A stretch of 42,376 nt of DNA from Rubrobacter taiwanensis (GCF_004337705.1 NZ_SKBU01000037.1:1-42376), one strand, 5' to 3'. Counted from the first letter of the stretch, positions 26,132 through 34,410 are shown. Numbers and translations: made by a program. The notes: generated by a model not told the origin, from the sequence alone.

Positions 26132-26988
26132 GCCTTGATCACCTCTTCCTTCCGGATGCTCTTCAGGTGGGAAGCGTAGTCCTCAACCTCCAGCACGTGC
26201 CGTTCCATCCACTGCAGAAACTTCTCCCGCTCGCGGCTGATCCCGTCCCACTCCTCGTAGAAGGTATTGTCCCGGGGGTAGTAGCCGTGCGCGTAGGAGG
26301 GATAGGCCCCGCCGGGCACGGCACAAACGGCGTCGACGGCCACCGAGGGCAAGACGATCTGGAAGGGTTTCGGCTCGAACTTCTCCACGACTTCCTCGAC
26401 CGTAACGATGACACGCTCCGCGGCCAGTGCGGCCTCCTTCTGGATGCCCGTTATCCCCCAGATGGCCACGTTGCCCTTGCGGTCGGCCTGCTGAGCGTGG
26501 ATTATAGTTACGTCCGGATTGAGCGCGGGGACGGCCATGAGCTGCTCGCCCGTAAACGGGCACCTCACGGGAGCAATGGTCTCCGTGACTTCGGGCAGAT
26601 CCGTGCCGACATACCCCCTCAGCACGGCAAACGGCAGGTTGGACGCCCCGGCCACATAGCGGTTCGCCATCCCGGCGTGGGAGTGCTCCTCTATCTCGAG
26701 CGGGCGCGGCCAGCCGTTCTCGATGGCGTCCCTGAATCGGTGCAGAGAGCCCACGCCAGGGTTCCCTCCCCAGGAGAAGATGAGCTTATCTGCGCAGCCC
26801 ATCCCGATCATCTGGTCGTAGATGAGATCCGGGGTCATGCGGATGAGCGTCAGGTGACGCTTCCCCTGGCGGATGATCTCGTGCGCCGCAGCCGAGGGAA
26901 TGAGGTGCGTAAAGCCCTCAAGCGCTACCGAGATCCCATCCCGGACCAGTTCACCTACCGCTTCCCGCAGATCTACTACCTTATCCAC
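26128..26988 (-). CDS. pcaI: 3-Oxoadipate CoA-transferase subunit alpha
   Basis: 286 residues from GTG 26988 with GGGAG upstream. CoA-transferase family I alpha subunit: GISVALEGFTHLIPSAAAHEIIRQG, FSWGGNPGVGSLHRFRDA, and HAQQADRKGNVAIWG, with C-terminal GYYPRDNTFYEEWDGISRER. First gene of the pca operon, divergent from lysR. The promoter shows -10 TATAGC at 27087-27082 and upstream LysR-like elements. Confidence 0.9.
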   Translation of the reverse strand: MDKVVDLREAVGELVRDGISVALEGFTHLIPSAAAHEIIRQGKRHLTLIRMTPDLIYDQMIGMGCADKLIFSWGGNPGVGSLHRFRDAIENGWPRPLEIEEHSHAGMANRYVAGASNLPFAVLRGYVGTDLPEVTETIAPVRCPFTGEQLMAVPALNPDVTIIHAQQADRKGNVAIWGITGIQKEAALAAERVIVTVEEVVEKFEPKPFQIVLPSVAVDAVCAVPGGAYPSYAHGYYPRDNTFYEEWDGISREREKFLQWMERHVLEVEDYASHLKSIRKEEVIKA

Positions 26989-27081
26989 CGCTCTCCCTCA
27001 CCGGTGCCGCCATACAACCGGATTCCTCCCGCGCGTGCCGAAACGCCCTTTTCTCCATCCTGACATTTTGATGCTCCCGAA

Positions 27082-27133
27082 GCTATAGCGCAAATACCGA
27101 ATGCATCCAGTAGATATATCTTTCAGGTATACT
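27082..27133. promoter_or_regulatory. Divergent pcaI/lysR promoter region with LysR-like operator
   Basis: For pcaI (minus) the -10 is TATAGC (27087-27082). For lysR (plus) the -10 is TATACT (27128-27133), only 6 nt before the ATG, implying a leaderless lysR mRNA. CTATAGCGCAAATACCG (27083-27099) and TCTTTCAGGTATA (27119-27131) recur at 20096-20131. The second block overlaps the lysR -10, which suits autorepression, and AGATATATCT (27112-27121) is a perfect palindrome. The same site could activate pcaI. Confidence 0.65.
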
Positions 27134-27139
27134 ACCGGC

Positions 27140-28060
27140 ATGGATCTGCGGCGTCTGAGATATTTTGTGGCGGTTGCGGAGGAGCGGAGCTTCAACCGCG
27201 CGGCCCGGCGGCTACACATGGCGCAGCCGCCCTTGAGCACCCAGATCAAGCAGCTGGAGAAGGAGCTGGGAGTCCGGCTCTTCGAGAGGAGCAGCCGGGG
27301 CGTGAGGCTGACGGAGGCCGGGGAGCTGCTTCTGGAGGAGGCGCAGCGCATCTTCGTGCAGCTGGATCAGACCGTCAGCATCGTGCGGCGGGTGGGGCAC
27401 GGCGAGGTGGGCCGGCTCACGCTGGGGTTTGTGCCCTCGGCCTCGAATGAGGCGCTGCCGACCATTCTGCGCGCGTTCAGAGACCGCTTTCCGGAGGTCG
27501 AGCTCTTCCTGCGCGAGATGCGTCCGGACCGGATCGTGCAGCGGCTGCATGATGGGCAGATAGACGCGGGCTTCCTCTACCTGCCGCTGGAAGACGCCTC
27601 GCTCAACGTAGAGTGTGTCTCGCGCGAGGCGCTGGTTTTGGCGCTGCCGGAGACCCATTCTCTCGCCTCGGAGCCCGAGGTCGAGCTGCGGGCTCTGGCG
27701 GACGAGCCTTTTATCTTGCCCGCGCGCTATCAGAGGATGCCGGGGCTCTACGGGCAGGTCACGGAGACGTGCCGCAGGGCCGGCTTCGTTCCCGATGCGG
27801 TACAGAAGGACGTGTGGCTGATGCAGACCATCGTCGGGCTGGTCGCCGCGGGCATCGGTGTGGCCCTGGTACCGGCCTCGGTGCGGAACCTGCGGCGGAC
27901 GGGCGTGGTCTACCGGCCGGTGCGCGGGCTCTCGCCCACGGTGGAGCTGGGTGTGATCTGGCGCCGGGAGGACACCGGGGCGGTCCTGAGCTCGTTCCTG
28001 CAGGTGGTGCGGGAGGAGTCTCGAGACAGGTCCGCCTCGGCGCGGGAAGAGCTCTGTTAG
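27140..28060 (+). CDS. LysR-family regulator (CatR/BenM-like) of the pca operon
   Basis: 306 residues from ATG 27140 (MDLRRLRYFVAVAEE); an upstream in-frame ATG at 27101 would add 13 residues lying over the promoter. The winged helix spans residues 1-60 (SFNRAARRLHMAQPPLSTQIKQLEKELGVRLFERS). The effector domain begins near 90 (GRLTLGFVPSASNEALP) and resembles the CatR/CatM/BenM group that senses muconate-type intermediates. It is divergent from pcaI and shares an operator-like block with the promoter at 20095-20131, so it probably controls both operons. The inducer (protocatechuate, beta-ketoadipate or carboxymuconate) is not predictable. Confidence 0.9.
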   Translation: MDLRRLRYFVAVAEERSFNRAARRLHMAQPPLSTQIKQLEKELGVRLFERSSRGVRLTEAGELLLEEAQRIFVQLDQTVSIVRRVGHGEVGRLTLGFVPSASNEALPTILRAFRDRFPEVELFLREMRPDRIVQRLHDGQIDAGFLYLPLEDASLNVECVSREALVLALPETHSLASEPEVELRALADEPFILPARYQRMPGLYGQVTETCRRAGFVPDAVQKDVWLMQTIVGLVAAGIGVALVPASVRNLRRTGVVYRPVRGLSPTVELGVIWRREDTGAVLSSFLQVVREESRDRSASAREELC

Positions 28061-28101
28061 AATTCCCCGTGTCAGGGGTGAAACGGAGCGGGAGGCGGAA
28101 G

Positions 28102-29772
28102 ATGCGAGCCGAGGAGATCCAGGGTCTTACCGTGGGCGGGCTGCTAGATCTGGTGGCCGGGCGGCGTCCGGATCACGACGCGCTGGTCTATCCGGAGCAC
28201 GGTCTGCGCTACTCCTACGCTGAGTTCAGGGAGGTCGTCGAGCAAGCGGCGCGCGCCCTCATGGCGCTCGGGGTCAAGAAGGGAGATCACGTCTCCATCT
28301 GGGCCCAGAACCTGCCGGAGTGGGTGATACTGCAGTTTGCGACCGGCAAGATCGGGGCCGTACTCGTCACCGTCAACCCGGCCTACCGCTCGGCGGAGCT
28401 GGAGTACGTTCTGGACCAGTCGGACACCACCACCCTCTTCCTCTCCACCGGTGTGAAGGGCGCGGACTTCCCCCAGATCGTCTACGACACCGTTCCCGAT
28501 CTTGCCGGCTCCGAGCCCGGCAGGCTTAGCTACGAGAAGCTTCCATACCTCAAGAACGTGGTCGTCTTCGACGATGGAGAGCACCCCGGCATGTTCCGCT
28601 GGCGGGACGTGATGGAGCTGGCGGACCGGGTAACACCGGAAGAGCTGGCCGAGCGCCAATCCTCGCTCGACGCCGAGGAAGTTATCAACATGCAGTACAC
28701 CTCCGGGACTACCGGCTTCCCCAAAGGCGTGCAGCTCACGCACTCCAACATTGTCAAGAACGCCTTCTACATCGGCGAGTGCATGAAGCTGGGCCCGGAG
28801 GATAGGGTCTGCATCCCGGTCCCGTTCTTCCACTGCTTCGGGTGCGTACTCGGGACGCTCAACACCGTCACGCACGAGGGTACGATGGTGCCGGTCGAGC
28901 AGTTCGACCCGGAGAAGGTGCTAAGGGCCATCCACGAGGAGCGCTGCACGGCGGTGCTCGGGGTGCCGACGATGTTCATAGCGGAGCTCGAGCACCCCAA
29001 CTTCGAGCGGTACGACACTTCATCGCTCAGGACCGGCATCATGGCCGGAAGCCCGTGCCCGATTGAGGTTATGAAGAAGGTAGTGGACGTGATGGGGGCC
29101 TCGGAGATAACCATCGCCTACGGCCAGACGGAGGCCTCCCCCGTCATAACCCAGACGCGGACCGAAGACCCGATAGAGCTCCGGGTCTCCACCGTGGGCC
29201 GGGCGCTGCCGGACGTGGAGGTGAAGATAGTGAGCCTGGAGACCGGCGAGGAGGTCGGTCCGGGCGAGCAGGGCGAGCTCTGCACCCGCGGCTACCACGT
29301 CATGCGCGGCTACTACAAGATGGAGGAGAGGACCCGCGAGGTCATAGACGAGGACGGCTGGCTGCACACCGGGGATCTCGCGGTCATGGACGAGAACGGG
29401 TACGTCAGGATCACGGGCCGGGCGAAGGACATGATCATCCGCGGAGGAGAGAACATCTACCCGCGCGAGATCGAGGAGTTCCTCTACACCCACCCGAAGA
29501 TAAGCGACGTGCAGGTCTACGGCGTCCCGGACGAGAAGTACGGCGAGCAGGTCGCAGCCGCCATCAAGGTCAAGCCGGGCGAAGAGCTCACCGCGGAGGA
29601 GGTGCGGGAGTTCTGCCGGGAGAGGATAGCCCGCTACAAGATCCCACACTACATAGACTTCGTGGACGAGTACCCGATGACGGCGAGCGGCAAGATCCAG
29701 AAGTACAAGCTGCGCGAGGCCGCAATCGAGAGGTACGGCTTGCAAAAGGCCGCCGCGACGGAGACCGCGTAG
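28102..29772 (+). CDS. Fatty-acyl-CoA synthetase-like AMP-forming ligase (ACSF2/FadD-like)
   Basis: 556 residues from ATG 28102 with GGAGG 6 nt upstream, 41 nt after lysR; the open frame above is shadow. Motifs: MQYTSGTTGFPKGVQLTHSN, ITIAYGQTEASPV, LHTGDLAVMDENGYVRITGRAKDMIIRGGENIYPREIEEFL and TASGKIQKYKLRE with the C-terminal lysine. The domain order is that of medium/long-chain acyl-CoA synthetases. Co-transcription with the pca regulator suggests a carboxylic acid feeding the same metabolism, but fatty acid activation fits the sequence as well. The unit ends at a strong hairpin. Confidence 0.87.
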   Translation: MRAEEIQGLTVGGLLDLVAGRRPDHDALVYPEHGLRYSYAEFREVVEQAARALMALGVKKGDHVSIWAQNLPEWVILQFATGKIGAVLVTVNPAYRSAELEYVLDQSDTTTLFLSTGVKGADFPQIVYDTVPDLAGSEPGRLSYEKLPYLKNVVVFDDGEHPGMFRWRDVMELADRVTPEELAERQSSLDAEEVINMQYTSGTTGFPKGVQLTHSNIVKNAFYIGECMKLGPEDRVCIPVPFFHCFGCVLGTLNTVTHEGTMVPVEQFDPEKVLRAIHEERCTAVLGVPTMFIAELEHPNFERYDTSSLRTGIMAGSPCPIEVMKKVVDVMGASEITIAYGQTEASPVITQTRTEDPIELRVSTVGRALPDVEVKIVSLETGEEVGPGEQGELCTRGYHVMRGYYKMEERTREVIDEDGWLHTGDLAVMDENGYVRITGRAKDMIIRGGENIYPREIEEFLYTHPKISDVQVYGVPDEKYGEQVAAAIKVKPGEELTAEEVREFCRERIARYKIPHYIDFVDEYPMTASGKIQKYKLREAAIERYGLQKAAATETA

Positions 29773-29789
29773 CAAGGGAAGATAAGACA

Positions 29790-29811
29790 ACCGGAGCCCG
29801 AAGGCTCCGGT
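29790..29811. terminator. Hairpin terminator between convergent genes
   Basis: Perfect 9-bp stem ACCGGAGCC/GGCTCCGGT with a CGAA tetraloop, 18 nt after the ligase stop and 20 nt from the end of the convergent secreted-protein gene. There is no U-tract, so termination may be weak or Rho-assisted, but the site can serve both strands. Confidence 0.75.
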
Positions 29812-29830
29812 AGGGTACCATTTGCCGAGT

Positions 29831-30547
29831 TTACGGCAAGGGGGTCGAGGCGTCCCGGATCAGGACCACCGTCTGCGCCTTCCCTTGGTGGAAGCCCGAG
29901 CGGGGATCGAGCGGATCGCTGGGTTTCACCGCGCTGCTTATGATCCAGGTGCCCTCGGTTAGCGTCCTCACGGTGGTGTCCGAGACCGACTCCATCTCGT
30001 CGTTCTTCAGGAGCAGTCCTCTCTCTTCCCCGGTGCAGTTCGCTCCGGTGTCCGTCGTCTTCCGGGCGCTCGGGCAGAAGAGGACCCGGTTCTCGCCACT
30101 GGCGTACTCGTAGAAGGTCGCCTCGGCGGTGATCAGGGCCTCATAAGTCTTGCCCGCCGGAACGGTGACCTGGACCCGCACACACTCGTTCCAGGCATTC
30201 ACAGCGCTGCACTCATCGGTGAACTGCATCCCGCTCTTTATGAGCTTCATGCCGAACGCGCCGGAGTCCAGACCGTCGAGCTTGTCGGCGTTGAGGTTGG
30301 CCACCCTCGCACTAGAGTTGAGCATCATGGGGGGCTGCCCGGGTCCGACCAGCAGCCTCAGCGCAGGCCCCGGTCCCTGCTTTATGAGGGTGCTCACCGT
30401 CTTGGAGTAGTTGTTGTGTCCCAGGTGGAAGAGCCCTCTGTAGCCGCCGTGGGCGAAGACCGCCGGCGCCGATACCAAGACTAGCGCTACCACCACGGCC
30501 AGCACCGTCACCTTTCCTCTACCCAACATCCCGCGCATCTTCTTCAC
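29831..30547 (-). CDS. Secreted protein of unknown function with NADKLDGLDS motif
   Basis: 238 residues from GTG 30547, with AGGAGG 7 nt upstream. A basic N-terminus and a hydrophobic segment end at VFAHGG, giving a Sec signal peptide with probable cleavage after AHG or VFA. The mature part contains ANLNADKLDGLDSGAFG, a motif recurrent in actinobacterial surface proteins and phage-tail-like proteins. Four cysteines (SAVNAWNEC region and CPSARKTTDTGANC) may form disulfides. No enzymatic motif is seen. A LuxR-type palindrome copy lies 71-90 nt upstream of the start. Confidence 0.75.
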   Translation of the reverse strand: MKKMRGMLGRGKVTVLAVVVALVLVSAPAVFAHGGYRGLFHLGHNNYSKTVSTLIKQGPGPALRLLVGPGQPPMMLNSSARVANLNADKLDGLDSGAFGMKLIKSGMQFTDECSAVNAWNECVRVQVTVPAGKTYEALITAEATFYEYASGENRVLFCPSARKTTDTGANCTGEERGLLLKNDEMESVSDTTVRTLTEGTWIISSAVKPSDPLDPRSGFHQGKAQTVVLIRDASTPLP

Positions 30548-30617
30548 GTGCCGGCCTCCTTTCCCTGTACCGTTCCTTTCCGCTAGACCGAGGTTAGCTT
30601 GCGGAGGGCGACCTTCC

Positions 30618-30637
30618 TATCCCAGATTCCTGGGGTT
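30618..30637. promoter_or_regulatory. Imperfect copy of the TATCCCAGA palindrome
   Basis: TATCCCAGATTCCTGGGGTT matches the perfect-arm palindrome at 35985-36004 at 16 of 20 positions. It lies upstream of the secreted-protein gene (start 30547), so the LuxR-type regulator at 36038 could act on it. Confidence 0.45.
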
Positions 30638-30664
30638 TTGCGGCGTCCGCCGCCACTCCCCGCG

Positions 30665-31159
30665 CTACCCTTGCGGTGGCGGCACTATCTCCAGGCCGTA
30701 CCTGGGGGCGACCGCCAGGAGCTTCTCGACGTCCTCCGGGCCGGGCGGGGGCGGCGGGGCGGACGGGTCCGTCGCGGGCGTGGCTATCTCCTCGAACATC
30801 TTCTCCAGCCCCGCGGGGGTGACCATGATCAGGGCCCGGCTGGTCCTCGTCCCCACGTTCTTGAACCTGTGCAGGGTGCCCCTGGGGATGTACACGAAGG
30901 AGCCCGCGCCTCCCGGGAAGGTGTGCTCGCCCTCCAGGAACTCTATCTCCCCTTCCAGCACGTAGAAGCTCTCGTCCTCCCGGTGGTGGATGTGCGGCGG
31001 CGGTCCGGCCTGCGGAGGGATTACCGCCTCCCACAGCGCGAAGGCGCCGTTCGTCTCCTCGCCCGTGACCTTGAAGGCGTACAGGTCCCCCACCAGGTAC
31101 AGCAGGTTCCCCTCGCCCGGCGGGACGTACGTCACAGTCCTTTTCGCCACGTCCTCCAT
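30665..31159 (-). CDS. Cupin-domain protein
   Basis: 164 residues from ATG 31159 (GGAG 6 nt upstream); ATG 31165 is too close to the ribosome site. A single cupin barrel shows GPPPHIHHREDESFYVLEGEIEF with the metal-ligand set His/His/Glu, and GSFVYIPRGTLHRFKNVG with the last His. C-terminal Pro-rich linker then a short helix. Clearly paralogous to the cupin at 35424-35915 (shared HHREDE, YVLEGE, PATD, CEI/LEI endings). Such stand-alone cupins bind a metal and small ligand or act as dioxygenases/isomerases. The substrate is unknown. It is divergent from the XRE/NB-ARC regulator. Confidence 0.85.
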   Translation of the reverse strand: MEDVAKRTVTYVPPGEGNLLYLVGDLYAFKVTGEETNGAFALWEAVIPPQAGPPPHIHHREDESFYVLEGEIEFLEGEHTFPGGAGSFVYIPRGTLHRFKNVGTRTSRALIMVTPAGLEKMFEEIATPATDPSAPPPPPGPEDVEKLLAVAPRYGLEIVPPPQG

Positions 31160-31200
31160 GCTCATCTCCTTTCCTCAGGGGAGCCTTGCCTGTACCCGGA

Positions 31201-31226
31201 GTCTGCCGCCGCGCCGGGCGGCAGAC
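31201..31226. promoter_or_regulatory. 10-bp inverted repeat upstream of the cupin
   Basis: GTCTGCCGCC and GGCGGCAGAC are perfect arms around a 6-nt centre. It lies 42-67 nt upstream of the cupin start, between the cupin and the divergent regulator. It could be an operator or, if transcribed, a strong leader hairpin. Confidence 0.5.
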
Positions 31227-31250
31227 CAGACACACCGCACGCACACTACC

Positions 31251-31270
31251 CACACAGTCGCGACCGTGTG
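31251..31270. promoter_or_regulatory. 20-bp near-perfect palindrome before the XRE regulator
   Basis: CACACAGTCGCGACCGTGTG is symmetric except for one base pair. It ends 33 nt upstream of the regulator start. A candidate operator for the adjacent XRE/NB-ARC regulator, or for the cupin. Confidence 0.55.
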
Positions 31271-31302
31271 GCATTATGAGCACCGTCGGGCTTTGGTAAC
31301 AT

Positions 31303-33612
31303 GTGATGCGTAATGGAGTCGTGTTCGGGCAGAGGGCCGAGCTGAGAGCGGTTGCCGACACTTCGTTCGGGGCGCGGCTGAGACGGTTGCGGGAAGTCGC
31401 GGGTCTGACGCAGGAGGAGCTGGCGGCGCGGGCGGGACTCAGCCCCAACGCCGTCGGCGCGCTGGAGCGCGGCGTGCGGAGACGGCCCTACCCGCACACC
31501 GTCCGGTCGCTCGCAGAAGCGCTGGAGCTGTCCGAGAGCGAACGGGCTGCCCTCCTCGCTTCCGTACCGAAGCGGGGTGCTGCCGCTGCTACCGCCGCAC
31601 CGGAGATCGTTGCGGAGTTCGCCGTTACGGTGCCTCACACCCCGCTCCTGGGCCGGGAACGGGAGCTGGAGGAGATCGAAGCCTTCCTGCGGAACCCGGG
31701 GGTGCGGCTGCTCACCCTTACCGGGACCGGCGGCGTGGGAAAGACGCGCCTCGCTATCCAGGCGGCGCGAGACACCGCGGGGCTCTTCCCCGACGGCGTG
31801 GCGTTTGTCGCCCTGGCATCGCTGGGGGATCCCTCCCTCGTCGTCCCGACCGTCGCGCGTTCGCTGGGTCTGAGGGAGGCAGGTGGCCAGAGCTTGGGCG
31901 AGGCCCTGCGCGCCCGCCTGCGAGGTAAGCGGCTGCTCCTGGTGCTCGACAACTTCGAGCACCTGCTGGAGGCGGCTCCCGAGGTCGCCGGGCTCATCGA
32001 AGACTGCCCCGATCTCGTCGTGCTGGCCACCAGCCGCGCTCCCCTGCGCGTCCGGGGCGAGCAGGAGTACCCGGTGGGCCCCCTGGCGCTGCCCGCCTCC
32101 ACCCGGTCGCCGGCCGCGGAGGAGGTCCTCGGCTCGCCCTCCGGGCGACTCTTCGCGGAACGCGCCCGGGCGGTCTCTCCGGCCTTCAGGCTTGAAAGGG
32201 GTAACGCCGCCGTGGTCGCGGCGATCTGCTGGCGACTGGCCGGGCTGCCGCTCGCCCTGGAGCTGGCGGCGGCGAGGGTGAGGTTCCTGGACCCCGCCAC
32301 GCTCCTCGCGCGCCTCGACCGGGCGTTGTCCGCGCCCTCCGGGGCGCGGGACCTTCCCGAGCGTCAGAGGACTATGTGGGCGACCCTCGACTGGAGCTAC
32401 GACCTCCTTCCGGAGGCGGAGAGGGCTCTGTTCCGGCGGCTGTCGGTGTTCGCCGGGGGCTTCTCGCTTGAGGCGGCGGAGGAGGTGGGCGCGTCGGGGA
32501 GCATCGCCGCCGAAGACGTGCTGGAGCTCCTCGGACGGCTGGTCGAGCAGTCGCTGGTCGCGGCGGAGCCCGCCGGGGAGGAAGGCGGGGTGCGCTACGG
32601 GATGCTGGAGCCGGTGCGACAGTACGCGCGGGAGAAGCTGGTGGAGAGCGGGGAGGCCGAAGATGCTCAACGGCGACACGCCGCCTACTTCTTGCGTCTG
32701 GCGGAGGAGGCGGAGCCGGCCCTGATCGGCCCGGAGGAAGAGGTCTGGATGGACAGGCTCCAGCGCGAGCACGACAACCTCCGAGCAGCCCTGCGGTGGG
32801 CGAAGGAGCGGGGCGAGGTCGAGGCCGGGCTCCGCCTCGTCGGGGCGCTGAACTGGTTCTGGTGGATGCGCGGGTATCTCGCCGAGGGGCGCGGCTGGAT
32901 CGAGGGCTTCCTGGAGGCCGCGCACGGCCTCCGAGCCACCGACGGCACGCGGGCCAGAGCCCTGCTCGGGGCGGGCAGGTTGGCTATCGCCCAGGGCGAC
33001 CTCGACAGGTCTTTCGCGTTCCTTGAGCAGAGCCTCGCGATGTATCGCAGGCTCGGGGACGAGGCCGGCATCGCCGGGCTCCTCGCCGAGCTTGGGCAGG
33101 CGGCGCGCGCCCGGGGCGATGATGAGCGGGCGGAGGCGCTGAGCGAAGAGGGCCTGCGCCTGAGCAGGGCCCTGCAGGACCGCAGGTCCGCCGCCATCTC
33201 GCTCATCACCCTGGGGAACATCGCCCGCCGCCGGGGCGACCTCGGACGGGCGGCGGATCTTTTCGAGGAGGCTCTCGCGCTCTTCAAGGAGCTGGGCCAC
33301 GGGCGGGGCCTGGCCTACTCCTTATGCAACCTCGGCGTCGTGGCGCTCGAACGCGGCGAGGCCGGACGCGCCCTGGAACTGCACCAGGAGAGCCTCGGAC
33401 TCTACGAGGCGCTCAAGGACAAGGCGGGACGGGCCTTCGCCCTGACGAATCTCGGAGATACGGCGCATGCTCTGGGAGAGGAGGACCGGGCCTTCTCCCT
33501 CTACGAGGAGAGCCTGGCCCTGCACCGTAAGCTGGGCAACAAGAGGGGCATCGAGCGCGCCCTCAAACGACTCGAACGGGGACGGCAGAGCGCGAAGCTC
33601 CGGGAGGCGTAG
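31303..33612 (+). CDS. XRE-HTH/NB-ARC/TPR (STAND) transcriptional regulator
   Basis: 769 residues from GTG 31303 (ATG 31306 also possible; no clear ribosome site). The N-terminal XRE helix-turn-helix covers about 20-75 (RLRRLREVAGLTQEELAARAGLSPNAVGALERG). A STAND ATPase follows, with P-loop GTGGVGKT at 141-148, Walker B LLLVLDNFEHLLEA, RNBS-like ATSRAPLRVRGEQEYPV and GLPLALELAAARV. From ~470 a WMDRLQREHDNLRAALRWA segment leads into TPR-like repeats to the C-terminus. STAND regulators switch by ATP and an inducer sensed by the repeats. Divergent from a cupin with palindromes between, so local control is likely. Confidence 0.88.
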   Translation: MMRNGVVFGQRAELRAVADTSFGARLRRLREVAGLTQEELAARAGLSPNAVGALERGVRRRPYPHTVRSLAEALELSESERAALLASVPKRGAAAATAAPEIVAEFAVTVPHTPLLGRERELEEIEAFLRNPGVRLLTLTGTGGVGKTRLAIQAARDTAGLFPDGVAFVALASLGDPSLVVPTVARSLGLREAGGQSLGEALRARLRGKRLLLVLDNFEHLLEAAPEVAGLIEDCPDLVVLATSRAPLRVRGEQEYPVGPLALPASTRSPAAEEVLGSPSGRLFAERARAVSPAFRLERGNAAVVAAICWRLAGLPLALELAAARVRFLDPATLLARLDRALSAPSGARDLPERQRTMWATLDWSYDLLPEAERALFRRLSVFAGGFSLEAAEEVGASGSIAAEDVLELLGRLVEQSLVAAEPAGEEGGVRYGMLEPVRQYAREKLVESGEAEDAQRRHAAYFLRLAEEAEPALIGPEEEVWMDRLQREHDNLRAALRWAKERGEVEAGLRLVGALNWFWWMRGYLAEGRGWIEGFLEAAHGLRATDGTRARALLGAGRLAIAQGDLDRSFAFLEQSLAMYRRLGDEAGIAGLLAELGQAARARGDDERAEALSEEGLRLSRALQDRRSAAISLITLGNIARRRGDLGRAADLFEEALALFKELGHGRGLAYSLCNLGVVALERGEAGRALELHQESLGLYEALKDKAGRAFALTNLGDTAHALGEEDRAFSLYEESLALHRKLGNKRGIERALKRLERGRQSAKLREA

Positions 33613-33645
33613 CCACCTGAAGAGGTTCCGGGCGTAGTTTTCCTC

Positions 33646-33834
33646 CCTATCCCGGCTGCGCTTTCTGGTACATCAGGGACCGCCCGAAAAGTCCGGATGG
33701 ATCCAAACCGAAGCCCTTGCGAACCGACGAAACGTGGCGAAGAGTTCCCATGCCCTTCCCGCTCATGACGGCGAGGCGGGAGTTCGAGAGGGTTTCGGCT
33801 ACGGCCTGGTTCTCTCTTCGCTGTAGCTAGACGA
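33646..33834 (-). pseudogene. Possible gene remnant or small protein
   Basis: In the 222-nt gap after the STAND regulator, one minus-strand frame is open from near the TAG at 33830 to a TAG at about 33646 and reads like real protein (NQAVAETLSNSRLAVMSGKG, then VRKGFGLDPSGLFGRS). A 39-residue ORF could start at an ATG near 33765, but without a convincing ribosome site. I do not recognise the family. It may be the decayed end of a gene displaced when the protoglobin segment arrived. Confidence 0.3.
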
Positions 33835-34410
33835 CTACCAGTCGCCGTCCTTCACATAAGGATGACTCCATAAGATCACAGACAGCATCAGAGCCTTGGT
33901 CCAGGCCTGGTGCATCTTGTCCACCTCTTCGTCACTATGGTCTTTCCGAGCCAGGAAGGGGCGGATGGCAGACATAGGATAGACGACGGCCCATAGGTAG
34001 CGGAAATGCACGATAGGCACAGAGTCCACATTGTCGGTCTGGTTCTTCTTGGTGCGATGGTGGCGCAGGCCGATCTCATGCTGGTAGTTGAGCCAGTCCT
34101 GGTCGTAGGTGCGGTTGCAGGTGTCGAAGATCCACTGAACGAAGCGTGGGTGAGCAGCCCCTAGGTACCGTTCGTCCGGCGTGCCATCGGGTCCTGCGAA
34201 GTAGGACATGAAGATGGGACCGAAGAGGCTCATCCAGTGCTCGAAGAGGGCGTCTGTCTGGTCGGAGAGGGCCTCCCCAACCATGCGCAGGTACTCGTGA
34301 TCCTCCTCGCTGAACTGGATGGTCTGCTTGAGCTTCTCAAGATCCTCAAGAGAAACAGGCGATCGGGCGACTTCTGCGGTGCCGTAGGTGTAACCTGGAA
34401 TATCTGCCAT
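33835..34410 (-). CDS. Protoglobin (single-domain haem globin of the globin-sensor lineage)
   Basis: 191 residues from ATG 34410; GGAGG is 13 nt upstream, a long spacing. The sequence IPGYTYG at the N-terminus, SPDGTP-like AGPDGTPDERYL, WIFDTCNRTYDQDWLNYQ and EIGLRHHRTKKNQTDNVDSVP match Methanosarcina acetivorans protoglobin closely; length is also the same (195). One of His117/His118 is the expected proximal haem ligand. Protoglobins bind O2, CO and NO; the physiological role is unsettled. No sensor output domain is attached. Base composition here and in both flanks is lower in GC than the neighbours, suggesting later acquisition. It is apparently transcribed alone. Confidence 0.93.
   Translation of the reverse strand: MADIPGYTYGTAEVARSPVSLEDLEKLKQTIQFSEEDHEYLRMVGEALSDQTDALFEHWMSLFGPIFMSYFAGPDGTPDERYLGAAHPRFVQWIFDTCNRTYDQDWLNYQHEIGLRHHRTKKNQTDNVDSVPIVHFRYLWAVVYPMSAIRPFLARKDHSDEEVDKMHQAWTKALMLSVILWSHPYVKDGDW

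Noticed and set aside
23306-26179. 957-residue plus-strand open frame
   Set aside because: Antisense to pcaH, pcaF and pcaJ, with no recognisable motif.
31246-33300. 684-residue minus-strand open frame
   Set aside because: Antisense shadow of the XRE/NB-ARC/TPR regulator, Arg/Gly/Pro-rich composition.
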